A DNA stretch of 64,000 bases from Micromonospora sp. U21 (GTDB taxonomy: Bacteria > Actinomycetota > Actinomycetes > Mycobacteriales > Micromonosporaceae), in assembly GCF_018070045.1 (NCBI RefSeq), contig NZ_JAGPYK010000001.1, forward strand, positions 496,001 through 560,000. The letters are read 5' to 3'. A program made the position numbers and the translations under genes. The notes beneath the pieces were generated by a model. It was not told where the DNA came from. It saw only the letters and a list, made by a program, of their open reading frames with translations, and ran no database searches. Every line of letters starts with the position of its first letter. Position 1 is the first letter of the stretch. This document shows, piece by piece, positions 49,698 to 57,515 of the stretch.

Positions 49698-50978
49698 TTG
49701 TCGTCGATCATCGAGCTGGGCGAGGTCCGGGACGAGCAGGCGTCGGTGCCGCCGACCCGTCGGCCGCGCGTCGCCGGCCGCCCGCTGCGCTGCGCGGCGG
49801 TGCTGCTGCTGGCGCTGGTCGTGCTGGCCGGTGCGACACCGGCGCCGCAGCGGACGGTGACCGTGGTACCGGCCTCGTCGGACGCCCAGTCGTACCTAGC
49901 CGAGGACGGCGTCTTCGTCGTCGACCCCGCGACACCCACCGGCGACCGGTACCTGACCGCGTACGCCCTGCCGTCGCCGACGGGCGACGCCGTACGGCGC
50001 CGGTGGCAGGCACCGCTCGCCGGCGTCGCCGACTACCTCGACGTCCGGGCCGAGCGGGGGCTGGTGCTGCTGATCGGTGTCAGCGCCGCGGTCGGAGTTG
50101 TTCAGACCACCGCCCTCGACGCCGCCACGGGGCAGCAGCGCTGGCAACTCCAGGGTGTCGCCGAGTGGACGACCGACGGCGGTCTGTTGCTGATGAGCGG
50201 CCTGGCGGACGGTCCGGGCTCGGTGCGCCGGGTGGCGCCCGACACCGGCCGGGCGGGCTGGTCGGTGCCCGTTCCGCCGCCCGGGGAGCCCGGCTATCAC
50301 CGGGGCACGGGCGGGGTCGACGAGTTCGTGCTCGTCCAGCCGACCGGCGAGGTGCAGGTGCACGATGCCGGCACCGGCCGGCTGGTGCGCAGCGTCGACA
50401 CACTGCCCGGCGACCGGTCGGCGGCTCAGCGGGTGGAGGTCGTGGGCGACGTGTTGCTACTCGTCTCGCCCGGCAGCACCCAGGTGGTCGCCTACGGCCT
50501 GCCGGGGTTGGATCCTCTGTGGACGGCCGAGGTGCCGCTGGTGGCCTATGCGGTCGACTGCGATGACCTGCTCTGCCTGGTTCAGCAGACCGGTGGGATG
50601 CAGGTCCTCGACCCGGCCACCGGCATGCTGCGCTGGTCGAATCCGGACCACGACACGCTGGCCGACGTCCGGCACGACCGGTTGCTGGTGCTCGGGCCCG
50701 ACCAGCGGTACGCGGTGCGGGATGCGGCGACCGGGCGGGTGCGGACCGATCTTGGCCGGTGGGACCTGGCTCCGGTGCTGCGGCGCGACGGTCCACTGAT
50801 CGGGATGCGGCCCGGTGCCGGCGGCCGGCTGGTCGTCGCCGAGCTGGACCTGGCCGCCGGCCGGCCGCGGATCCTGGACGTGCTGCCCGGCGTGGTGGGC
50901 GGCTGTCAGGCAGCCCCGCCGATCCTGCTCTGCCGCCGCCTCGACGGCCGGACCGCGCTGTGGCGGTTGCGACGATGA
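49698..50978 (+). CDS. membrane-anchored PQQ-like beta-propeller protein (paralog 1 of 2)
   Basis: The 426-residue protein starts at TTG 49698, seven bases after GGAAGG. A cytosolic segment SSIIELGEVRDEQ and RVAGRPLRCAAVLLLALVVL (single membrane helix near 35-50) is followed by an extracellular domain. That domain has repeated strand pairs such as TALDAATGQQRWQLQG, QVHDAGTGRLVRSV and LDPATGMLRWSN. These (D-x-A-T-G-x-x-x-W) repeats mark PQQ/quinoprotein-like WD propellers, here without the catalytic residues of a dehydrogenase. The role is probably binding or scaffolding. It overlaps its paralog by four bases. Confidence 0.83.
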   Translation: MSSIIELGEVRDEQASVPPTRRPRVAGRPLRCAAVLLLALVVLAGATPAPQRTVTVVPASSDAQSYLAEDGVFVVDPATPTGDRYLTAYALPSPTGDAVRRRWQAPLAGVADYLDVRAERGLVLLIGVSAAVGVVQTTALDAATGQQRWQLQGVAEWTTDGGLLLMSGLADGPGSVRRVAPDTGRAGWSVPVPPPGEPGYHRGTGGVDEFVLVQPTGEVQVHDAGTGRLVRSVDTLPGDRSAAQRVEVVGDVLLLVSPGSTQVVAYGLPGLDPLWTAEVPLVAYAVDCDDLLCLVQQTGGMQVLDPATGMLRWSNPDHDTLADVRHDRLLVLGPDQRYAVRDAATGRVRTDLGRWDLAPVLRRDGPLIGMRPGAGGRLVVAELDLAAGRPRILDVLPGVVGGCQAAPPILLCRRLDGRTALWRLRR

Positions 50979-52264
50979 CCGGCCCGTTCATCGACCTCGG
51001 TGAGCTGCGGCACGAGCCGGAGCCCGCCACGCTGCCCCGCCCACCCCGCGCGAACGGCCGGCCGCTGCGCTGCGCGCTGGTCCTGCTCTTCGTGCTGGTC
51101 GCCCTCGGCTCCGCCGCCGCGCCGCCGCCCCGGCGGGCTGTCGTGACGCTGCCGGCCATGCTCGGGGCCGATGTGGTGGACCTGGGGGACCTGTTCCTGG
51201 TCATCGACCCGGTCACCCCCCAGACGCCGCAGCGGCGGCTGGCCGCCTTCCGGCTGCCCGGCGGTGAGCCGGTCTGGAAGGTGCCGTTGCCTACGGAGGG
51301 CCGGTACTGGGGAGTCGCGTCGGCGGCCGGGATGCTGCTGGTCACCGGGCACGAGATCGGCCCGGACCGCCAGGGCACGCTGACCGTGGTGCTGGACCGG
51401 GCGACCGGGGCGTACCGGTGGCAGCAGCCGGGCAGCCCCGTCGAGCTGGCCGACGGGAACCTGCTGTTCCAGTCCGGCGGCGAGAACGAGTCGGTCAGCC
51501 TGCGCGCGGTTGATCCATGCTGTGGCACCGTGCGCTGGCAGCTACCCACCACCTCCGACTACACCATCTACGGCGGTACCGGGCGCGGGGTGGAGCGGGT
51601 GGTCGTCAACCAGGTGGACGGGCCGGTCGAGGTACGTGACGCGACCACCGGTGCGGTGCTGGCCCGCGCCGACCTGCGCCCACCCGGCGGCGGGCCGTTC
51701 GGTTCCGTGCAGGTGGTGAACGACCTGCTTCTCATCATCGGCGAGGCACCGGTTGCGGTCACCGCGTACGGGCTGTACCGGCTGGACCGGCGCTGGAGCA
51801 GCACAGCCGGCCGGATCGATTTCGTGTCGGACTGCGGCCCCGTCCTGTGTCTGCAGACCCGTTCCAACGGGCTGCGGGCGGTCGACCCCGCGACCGGCCG
51901 GGAGCTCTGGAGCAGCGCGCGTTGGGGGTGGGTCTGGCCAGTCGACGGTCGGCTGATGGCCACCACGTTGAGCAGCGCCGGCCCCGGGGCGGAGCAACTG
52001 GTCGTGCTCGATCCGCCGACCGGTCGCGTGCTGGCCGAACTGGGCCGTTGGGAGCTGGCCGGGTCCGATCCCGGGGGTCCGATGATCGGGCTACGCCGGC
52101 ATCCCGGTGGCGGGCTGCTCGTCGCCGAGCTCAATGTCCGTGCCGGCACGGTGCGGACGCTGGACGTGCTGTCGGACGCGAACGGGGAGTGCCAGGCTAG
52201 CCCGGGTCGGCTGCTGTGTCGCCGGGTCGACGGCTCGTACGGGCTGTGGCAGTTGCCCGACTGA
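50975..52264 (+). CDS. membrane-anchored PQQ-like beta-propeller protein (paralog 2 of 2)
   Basis: The 429-residue paralog starts MTGPFIDLGELRHEPEPATL, then NGRPLRCALVLLFVLVALGS. The N-terminal LGE-R motif and the GRPLRCA membrane start are shared with paralog 1. The propeller repeats include LDRATGAYRWQQPGS, VRDATTGAVLARADLR, VDPATGRELWSS and LDPPTGRVLAELGRW. A pair of cysteines (DPCCGTVRW) is unique to this copy. The ATG overlaps the previous stop (ATGA). It meets the C39 peptidase gene end to end, with no gap, on the opposite strand. Confidence 0.84.
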   Translation: MTGPFIDLGELRHEPEPATLPRPPRANGRPLRCALVLLFVLVALGSAAAPPPRRAVVTLPAMLGADVVDLGDLFLVIDPVTPQTPQRRLAAFRLPGGEPVWKVPLPTEGRYWGVASAAGMLLVTGHEIGPDRQGTLTVVLDRATGAYRWQQPGSPVELADGNLLFQSGGENESVSLRAVDPCCGTVRWQLPTTSDYTIYGGTGRGVERVVVNQVDGPVEVRDATTGAVLARADLRPPGGGPFGSVQVVNDLLLIIGEAPVAVTAYGLYRLDRRWSSTAGRIDFVSDCGPVLCLQTRSNGLRAVDPATGRELWSSARWGWVWPVDGRLMATTLSSAGPGAEQLVVLDPPTGRVLAELGRWELAGSDPGGPMIGLRRHPGGGLLVAELNVRAGTVRTLDVLSDANGECQASPGRLLCRRVDGSYGLWQLPD

Positions 52265-53497
52265 TCACCAGTTGGCCTGGGCGGGCGGCGGGGGCAGCGG
52301 CACCGACGCCGGCCGCAGCACGTACGCCACCCCACCGCTGCCCCGCTGCCAGGCCACCTCGAACCGCTGCCGGGGCACGGTACGGCGTACCGCGTCGTCG
52401 TCCGGCGCGTACGGGTCGTTGAGCACCGGGTCACCGTCGGCGGTGAAGCCGACCAGCACCATCAGGTGGCCTCTGGTGTCGTACGCCAGCCCCGGCACCT
52501 CGTCGGCTCGAAACGCGGCGGAGACGATCAACGGGATGCCGGCGGCGATGAACGCCTCCGCCTCGGCCAGCGACCGCAGCCGGGTGACGAACGCGTCCAC
52601 CCCGTGCAGGCCCGCGTACGCGGTGTTGAACGGCCAGTTGCCGGCCCCGGCGTACCCGTGGTCGTAGCAGTGCCGGGCGGCGTGCACCACCACCGGGCGC
52701 GGGCCGGGCGGCTCCACCCAGGCGTAGCGCTCCGGCGCGGGCTCGACGCCCCAGTAGGCGAGCACCATCGAGGTGCAGGTCGGGCTGCACCAGGAGTCGC
52801 CGCCGCCACCCCACTGCGGGTGCTGGCCCGTGTGCAGCCGCTGCGAGTAGCGGGGCACGTCCAGCACCCTCCCGCGGCCGGCGCCGGTCGGCAGCTCCGG
52901 GACCGGACGGGCACCGGTCGGCGGCTCCGCGGCCGGACCGGCGGCGGGCGGTCCGTCCGCCGCACCTCCCGGCCCGCCGGCCGGGTCGGTCGGCATCTGG
53001 CCGGTGGCGACCGCGCCGATGCTGCGCAGCACCGGGCCGGCCGGGCTGCCCGGCGGCCGGAACAGGGTCACCCGGGCCTGCCAACCGGTGACCGCCGCCC
53101 CGGCCACCATCAGCGTGTCGGTGTCGACCCGAGCGTCGCCGTCCCGCTGCCCGGGCACCGAGGTGCGCCGCACCGCGTGGTCGTCGGCCGCCCAGCGGGC
53201 CAGCAGGTACCAACCGGTGCTGGGTGCGTCGCCGTGCCAGCCGCGCAGCTCGACCTCGATCCAGCAGCCGTCCGGGGTGTCGGCGGTCCAGGACGGCACC
53301 ACCTCGGCGACCGGGAAACCGACCCGCACCGGTGGTGACGTCCAGCTGCCCCGGGCCACCGACTGGTCCGCGCCGTCCGGAGTCAGCCCCCGCTCGGTGG
53401 CGCGCAGGCCGTCGTCGCTGCCGGCCGTCCGGTCCGTCGGCAGGTGGAAGCCCCGGTAGGCGATGTCCCGCAGGGCAGGTGGTGCCGCGATGGTCAT
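52265..53497 (-). CDS. C39-like (papain-type) peptidase domain protein
   Basis: The 410-residue protein has an N-terminal beta-rich region of 190 residues (binding domain, with RVGFPVAEVVPSW), a Pro/Ala-rich linker, and a peptidase_C39_2-type domain. The likely nucleophile is in GDSWCSPTCTSMVLAYWG (near residue 250), with the His in DTRGHLMVLVGF and Asn/Asp in LNDPYAP. No signal peptide is evident at the ATG 53497, so export is unclear. Such domains process peptides or cleave isopeptide bonds. The genes around it suggest a cell-envelope role. Only the fold is secure. Confidence 0.85.
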   Translation of the reverse strand: MTIAAPPALRDIAYRGFHLPTDRTAGSDDGLRATERGLTPDGADQSVARGSWTSPPVRVGFPVAEVVPSWTADTPDGCWIEVELRGWHGDAPSTGWYLLARWAADDHAVRRTSVPGQRDGDARVDTDTLMVAGAAVTGWQARVTLFRPPGSPAGPVLRSIGAVATGQMPTDPAGGPGGAADGPPAAGPAAEPPTGARPVPELPTGAGRGRVLDVPRYSQRLHTGQHPQWGGGGDSWCSPTCTSMVLAYWGVEPAPERYAWVEPPGPRPVVVHAARHCYDHGYAGAGNWPFNTAYAGLHGVDAFVTRLRSLAEAEAFIAAGIPLIVSAAFRADEVPGLAYDTRGHLMVLVGFTADGDPVLNDPYAPDDDAVRRTVPRQRFEVAWQRGSGGVAYVLRPASVPLPPPPAQANW

Positions 53498-53636
53498 GAC
53501 AGGTCCGTCCGTCGCTCGGTGCCGGAAGCATCGCGTACGCCGGGATGGTCCGCAACGCCGGCCGGCGCGGGCGGCGAGGGACGATGGTTTGCCGGCCGGC
53601 ACTAGGTTGTCGGTGGTCAGCAGCGAGGAGGCCGGG

Positions 53637-54305
53637 ATGCGGGTACTGGTGGTGGAGGACGAGCGCAACCTCGCCGACGCGATCGCGCGCGGGTTGCGCA
53701 AGCGGGGGATGGCGGTCGACGTGGCCTACGACGGTGACGCCGGCCACGAGGCGGCGTTCGTCACCCGGTACGACGTGGTCGTGCTGGACCGCGACCTGCC
53801 CGGCGTGCACGGCGACCAGATCTGCGCCGACCTGGCCGCCTCCGGCGCGCTCACCCGGGTGCTGATGCTGACCGCGAGTGGCACGGTGGCCGACCGGGTG
53901 GAGGGGTTGCAGCTCGGCGCCGACGACTACCTGCCCAAGCCGTTCGCCTTCGACGAGCTGGTCGCCCGGGTGCAGGCGCTGGGCCGGCGGGCCACCCCGG
54001 CCGCGCCCCCGGTGCTGGAGCTGGCCGACCTGGTGCTCGACCCGGCCCGCCGGGTCGCCACCCGGGCCGGCGTGCCGGTCGACCTGACCAACAAGGAGTT
54101 CGGGGTGCTCAGCGAGCTGCTCAAGGCGCGCGGCGCGGTGGTCTCCAGCGAGGAGCTGCTGGAACGGGTCTGGGACGCCAACACGGACCCGTTCACCACC
54201 ATCGTCCGGGTCACCGTGATGACGCTGCGCAGGAAGCTCGGTGATCCACCGCTGATCGAGACGGTGGTCGGCGCGGGTTACCGCACCGCCGAGGTGATGC
54301 TGTGA
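53637..54305 (+). CDS. OmpR-family response regulator
   Basis: The 222-residue protein has a receiver domain (phospho-acceptor Asp at about 51 in VVVLDRDLPG, Lys in YLPKPF near 101) and a winged-helix DNA-binding domain with NKEFGVLSELLKARG and RVTVMTLRRKLGDP. The ATG at 53637 follows GAGGAG by six bases. The sensor kinase gene follows after 55 bases of sequence that look like an inserted repeat. It probably controls its own operon and unlinked genes. Confidence 0.94.
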   Translation: MRVLVVEDERNLADAIARGLRKRGMAVDVAYDGDAGHEAAFVTRYDVVVLDRDLPGVHGDQICADLAASGALTRVLMLTASGTVADRVEGLQLGADDYLPKPFAFDELVARVQALGRRATPAAPPVLELADLVLDPARRVATRAGVPVDLTNKEFGVLSELLKARGAVVSSEELLERVWDANTDPFTTIVRVTVMTLRRKLGDPPLIETVVGAGYRTAEVML

Positions 54306-54360
54306 GCGCGAGGAGTGAGCCGGGTTTGCGAGCCCCGCAGTCGCGAACGGAGGTTGCGCT
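54306..54360. repeat. intervening sequence between response regulator and kinase genes
   Basis: The 55-base gap starts GAGCGCGAGGAGTGAGCC and contains GCGAGCCCCGCAGTCGCGAAC. I recall near-identical stretches between genes in other Micromonospora genomes, so this is a candidate dispersed repeat. It ends in GGAGG, the Shine-Dalgarno of the kinase gene. Confidence 0.4.
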
Positions 54361-55542
54361 GTGACCGGGCGGGGTCGGCTGCGGCCCACCCTGCGGTTGC
54401 GGCTGACCGTGCTCAACGGCGTGCTCCTGATCGGCGCTGGAGCGATCCTGGTGCTGCTGGCCTGGCTGCTGGTTCGTGACGCGTTGCGACCCACCGACGA
54501 GCTGCTGCCGGGCACGACCGTGGTGCTGTCCGACGGCCGGGTGCTCGACGCCGCCCAGTGGCAGCGCCAGTTGGTCGACGCCGCCTCCGGAGAGTTGCTG
54601 GCCAAGGGGCTGGTCGCGCTGCTGGCGATCAGCGTGGTCGGTGTGGCCGGCGCGTACGCGGTGGCCGGCCGGGCTCTGCGTCCGCTGCACCAGGTCACCG
54701 CGACCGCGCAGCGGCTCGGCGAGGCGACCCTGGACCAACGGATCGGCTACTCGGGCGCGGACGACGAGGTGGCCGAGCTGGCCAAGACCTTCGACGCCAT
54801 GCTGGACCGGATCGCGTCCGCGTTCGAGGCGCAGAAGCGTTTCGTGGCCAACGCGTCGCACGAGCTGCGTACCCCGCTCGCCGTGATGCGGACCGAGATC
54901 GACGTGACGCTCAGCGACGACGACGCGGACGCCGCCGAGTACCGCCGGATGGCGACGGTGGTCCGGGACGCCTCGGAGCGGGCCAACGGCCTGGTCGACG
55001 CGCTGCTGGTGCTGGCCCGGAGCGAGGCGCAGGCCGGGCGGCGGCTCGGCCGTCGCACCGAGTGTGACCTCGCCACCGGCACGGCCAACGCGCTGTCGGC
55101 GATGCGCCGGGAGGTGGAGCGGATCGGCCTGCGGGTGCAGACCTCGGTGGAGTCCGCGCCGGTGGTCGGCGACCCCGGGCTGCTCGACCGGCTGGCCGGC
55201 AACCTGATCGAGAACGCGGTTCGCTACAACCACCTGCACGGGCGGCTCTGGGTACGCACCGGCACCGACCGCGAACGCTCCTGGCTGGTGGTGGGCAACA
55301 CCGGTTTCGAGGTGGACCAGGCCGACGTGCCGGGGCTGTTCGAGCCGTTCCGGCGCGGCGGCCGGGAACGCACCGGCGCCCGTGGCTCCGGCCTGGGGCT
55401 GTCCATCGTCCGGGCGGTCTGCGACGCGCACGGCGGCACGGTGCGGGTGATCGCGCAGCCCGGCGGGGGCCTGGAGGTGACGGTCACCTTGCCGTCGGCG
55501 GACGCCCCGGCGGTGAACGGCCCGGTGCCCACCGTCGGCTGA
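54361..55542 (+). CDS. HAMP-containing sensor histidine kinase
   Basis: The 393-residue kinase has helix 1 (about 15-38), a short 45-residue extracytoplasmic loop, and helix 2 (about 82-104). A HAMP linker (RPLHQVTATAQRLGEATLDQRI) follows, then the H-box ANASHELRTPLAVMRTEID (His at 167), N-box NLIENAVRYN, and G-box ARGSGLGLSIVRAV. The short sensor loop suggests sensing in the membrane or through a partner protein. GTG start. It pairs with the response regulator upstream. Confidence 0.93.
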   Translation: MTGRGRLRPTLRLRLTVLNGVLLIGAGAILVLLAWLLVRDALRPTDELLPGTTVVLSDGRVLDAAQWQRQLVDAASGELLAKGLVALLAISVVGVAGAYAVAGRALRPLHQVTATAQRLGEATLDQRIGYSGADDEVAELAKTFDAMLDRIASAFEAQKRFVANASHELRTPLAVMRTEIDVTLSDDDADAAEYRRMATVVRDASERANGLVDALLVLARSEAQAGRRLGRRTECDLATGTANALSAMRREVERIGLRVQTSVESAPVVGDPGLLDRLAGNLIENAVRYNHLHGRLWVRTGTDRERSWLVVGNTGFEVDQADVPGLFEPFRRGGRERTGARGSGLGLSIVRAVCDAHGGTVRVIAQPGGGLEVTVTLPSADAPAVNGPVPTVG

Positions 55543-55627
55543 CCCGTCCGCCGCGAACAGGGTTGCGGGCGGTGCTCGCCCGCTGGCAAGATCACGCTGT
55601 CAGCTCGAGGTCGAAGGGGGTGCGTCG

Positions 55628-55672
55628 ATGTCCAGCATCACCGACTCCGCGCCCCGGGTCACTCTCGGCTGA
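55628..55672 (+). other. possible 14-codon leader reading frame
   Basis: ATG at 55628 after AAGGGGG opens MSSITDSAPRVTLG and stops at 55672, 44 bases before the first VOC gene. It may be a leader peptide or chance. No attenuator-like hairpin is clear. Confidence 0.2.
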
Positions 55673-55716
55673 CCCCCGGAGGCGGAGCGTCCCCATCCAG
55701 CACGGAGGGAACACCC

Positions 55717-56124
55717 GTGTATCCACGGATCCGCAACATCAGTTTCGACTGTCACGACACGTACGCCCTGGCGGGCTTCTGGTCGACGGTGCTCGGGTAC
55801 GCCCGGCACCCCGACGACGTCCCGGGTGACCCGGAGGCGGCGCTGCTGCCACCGGACGAGGCGACCCCGAACCTCTTCTTCCAAGCGGTGCCGGAGGACA
55901 AGGTGACGAAGAACCGGCTGCACATCTGCCTGGAACCCGTCGAACGGACCAGGGACGAGGAGATCGAGCGGGTGCTCGGCCTCGGGGCCACCATGGTCGC
56001 CGACCGGCGGCACGCCGACGGTACGGGCTGGGCGGTGCTCGCCGACCCCGAGGGGAACGAGTTCTGCGTGGTACGCAGCGCCGGGGAACGTGTCCCCGCC
56101 ACCACTGTGGAGGACCAACCGTGA
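55717..56124 (+). CDS. VOC family protein (tandem paralog 1)
   Basis: The 135-residue protein starts YPRIRNISFDCHDTYALAGFWS and ends with GWAVLADPEGNEFCVVRSAG, the two VOC half-motifs. The downstream gene encodes a close paralog, sharing NIS-DCHDTYALAGFWS, VKNRLH-type and LADPEGNEFCV motifs. Such proteins may be lyases, dioxygenases or antibiotic-binding proteins; the role is unknown. GTG start with a GGAGGG six bases upstream. It overlaps the next gene by four bases. Confidence 0.88.
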   Translation: MYPRIRNISFDCHDTYALAGFWSTVLGYARHPDDVPGDPEAALLPPDEATPNLFFQAVPEDKVTKNRLHICLEPVERTRDEEIERVLGLGATMVADRRHADGTGWAVLADPEGNEFCVVRSAGERVPATTVEDQP

Positions 56125-56540
56125 GTTCGACGATCCACAACATCAGCATCGACTGTCACGACACGTACGCGCTGGCCGGCTTCTGGTCGCAGGTCTTCGA
56201 CTGCCCCCGGCAGCCCGACGACTTCCCCGGCGACCCGGAGGCGATGCTCCTGCCGCCGGGCGGCCCGGAGGTGCTCTTCATCGCCGTACCGGAGGGCAAG
56301 GCGGTGAAGAACCGGCTGCACCTGGACCTCCAGCCCGCCGACCGGACCCGCGCCGAGGAGGTCGAGCGGCTGCTCGGCATCGGCGCTGTGCACGTCGCCG
56401 ACCAGATCGGGCCGACCGGCGGGGGCTGGGTCGTGCTCGCCGACCCGGAGGGCAACGAGTTCTGCGTGCTCGGCAACCCCGCCGAGCGGGCGGCGGCAGC
56501 GGCGGCGCGGGCCGCCGCGGGGAACAGCGAACCGGCCTGA
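56121..56540 (+). CDS. VOC family protein (tandem paralog 2)
   Basis: The 139-residue paralog starts SSTIHNISIDCHDTYALAGF and carries LADPEGNEFCVLGNPAE near the end, with an Ala-rich tail. It is more acidic than paralog 1 and has GGPEVLFIAVPEGKAVKNRLH in place of the homologous segment. The two-gene unit is probably a heterodimer or a divergence after duplication. GTG overlaps the previous stop (GTGA). A perfect hairpin follows. Confidence 0.88.
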   Translation: MSSTIHNISIDCHDTYALAGFWSQVFDCPRQPDDFPGDPEAMLLPPGGPEVLFIAVPEGKAVKNRLHLDLQPADRTRAEEVERLLGIGAVHVADQIGPTGGGWVVLADPEGNEFCVLGNPAERAAAAAARAAAGNSEPA

Positions 56541-56556
56541 CCGCTGGCGTACGGCA

Positions 56557-56592
56557 CGGGGCCCCGGCCACCCGAGGGTGGCCGGGGCCCCG
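56557..56592. terminator. terminator between the VOC pair and the membrane-anchored protein gene
   Basis: Two perfect 17-base GC-rich arms (56557-56573 and 56576-56592) face each other across GA, between convergent genes. Confidence 0.85.
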
Positions 56593-56607
56593 GTCGGTCC
56601 GTCCGAA

Positions 56608-57345
56608 TCAGGAGCGCTGCTCGACCTGCCCACGGATGGTGGCGAACTCGGCCGTCGCCTCCGCGCCGGACTTGAAGAACATCACCACCAGACCCACGCT
56701 GCCCTTGTCGGCCCAGACGCAGACGCCCAGCGGCACACCGTCGGTCGTGCCGTCACCGCAGCGCGCCTCGCCACCGAGTGGACCGGGCTCGACCGGTGCC
56801 ATGGTGGCCACGCCGAGCTCGCTGGAGAGCCCGGTCACCGCGGTGTCCAGCTCCTTCTTCGGGTCCGTCATCAGACCGGACGTGCCGGCGATCATGACGA
56901 GGTCCTGCTTGGCCGGGTCGCCGTAGAAGGCGCCGACGGCGCTGGTCTCGTTCTGGACCGTCGCCTTCATCTCGGCGACCAGGTCGTCGGCGAGCTTCTG
57001 CAACTCCGGGTCGTCGATCTTCGGTCGGCCGGCGAGGGTGGCCGGCGCGACCACCCGCGTGCTGGTGGCGTCGACGACCTCGCCCACCTCGTCCTTGACC
57101 GCGAACCAGGTGATCGCCGCGCCACCGAGGCAGAGCACCAGCACCACGGCCAGCACGATCAGCACGATCTTGCCGACCTTCGACTTCTTCGCCGGCGGCG
57201 GGCCGCCGGCCAGGCTCGGGTCTCCGTACGGCTGGCCCGGCTGCGCGGGCGGGAAGCCCTGCTGCTGCGGCCAATCACCCGGCTGCTGCGGCGGGGGAGG
57301 GGAGTCGTGCGGCGGGCCGTAGGGATTGGCCGGCGGCTGGGACAT
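56608..57345 (-). CDS. membrane-anchored protein of unknown function
   Basis: The 245-residue protein has a 55-residue cytosolic N-terminus rich in Pro and Gln (PQQPGDWPQQQGFPPAQPG), a single helix KIVLIVLAVVLVLCLGGAAI (about 58-78), and an extracellular domain. That domain has two cysteines (EARCGDGTTDG and VCVWADKGS). It resembles other actinobacterial proteins that pair a proline-rich start with a small outer domain. Function unknown. Confidence 0.85.
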   Translation of the reverse strand: MSQPPANPYGPPHDSPPPPQQPGDWPQQQGFPPAQPGQPYGDPSLAGGPPPAKKSKVGKIVLIVLAVVLVLCLGGAAITWFAVKDEVGEVVDATSTRVVAPATLAGRPKIDDPELQKLADDLVAEMKATVQNETSAVGAFYGDPAKQDLVMIAGTSGLMTDPKKELDTAVTGLSSELGVATMAPVEPGPLGGEARCGDGTTDGVPLGVCVWADKGSVGLVVMFFKSGAEATAEFATIRGQVEQRS

Positions 57346-57515
57346 CAGTCAGCTCCAAGATCGGATGGCAAAGCGGGTGATCCTAACCGGGCGATGGACC
57401 CTCGCGTTACCTCTCTCGCAGCTCTCCCCGCTGCCCGGCGAGCCAAAAACGATCGCGGTGGCCGGCCCGTCCACGAGGGACGATCCGACCACCGCGACGG
57501 TGGCGCTGCGACCGG

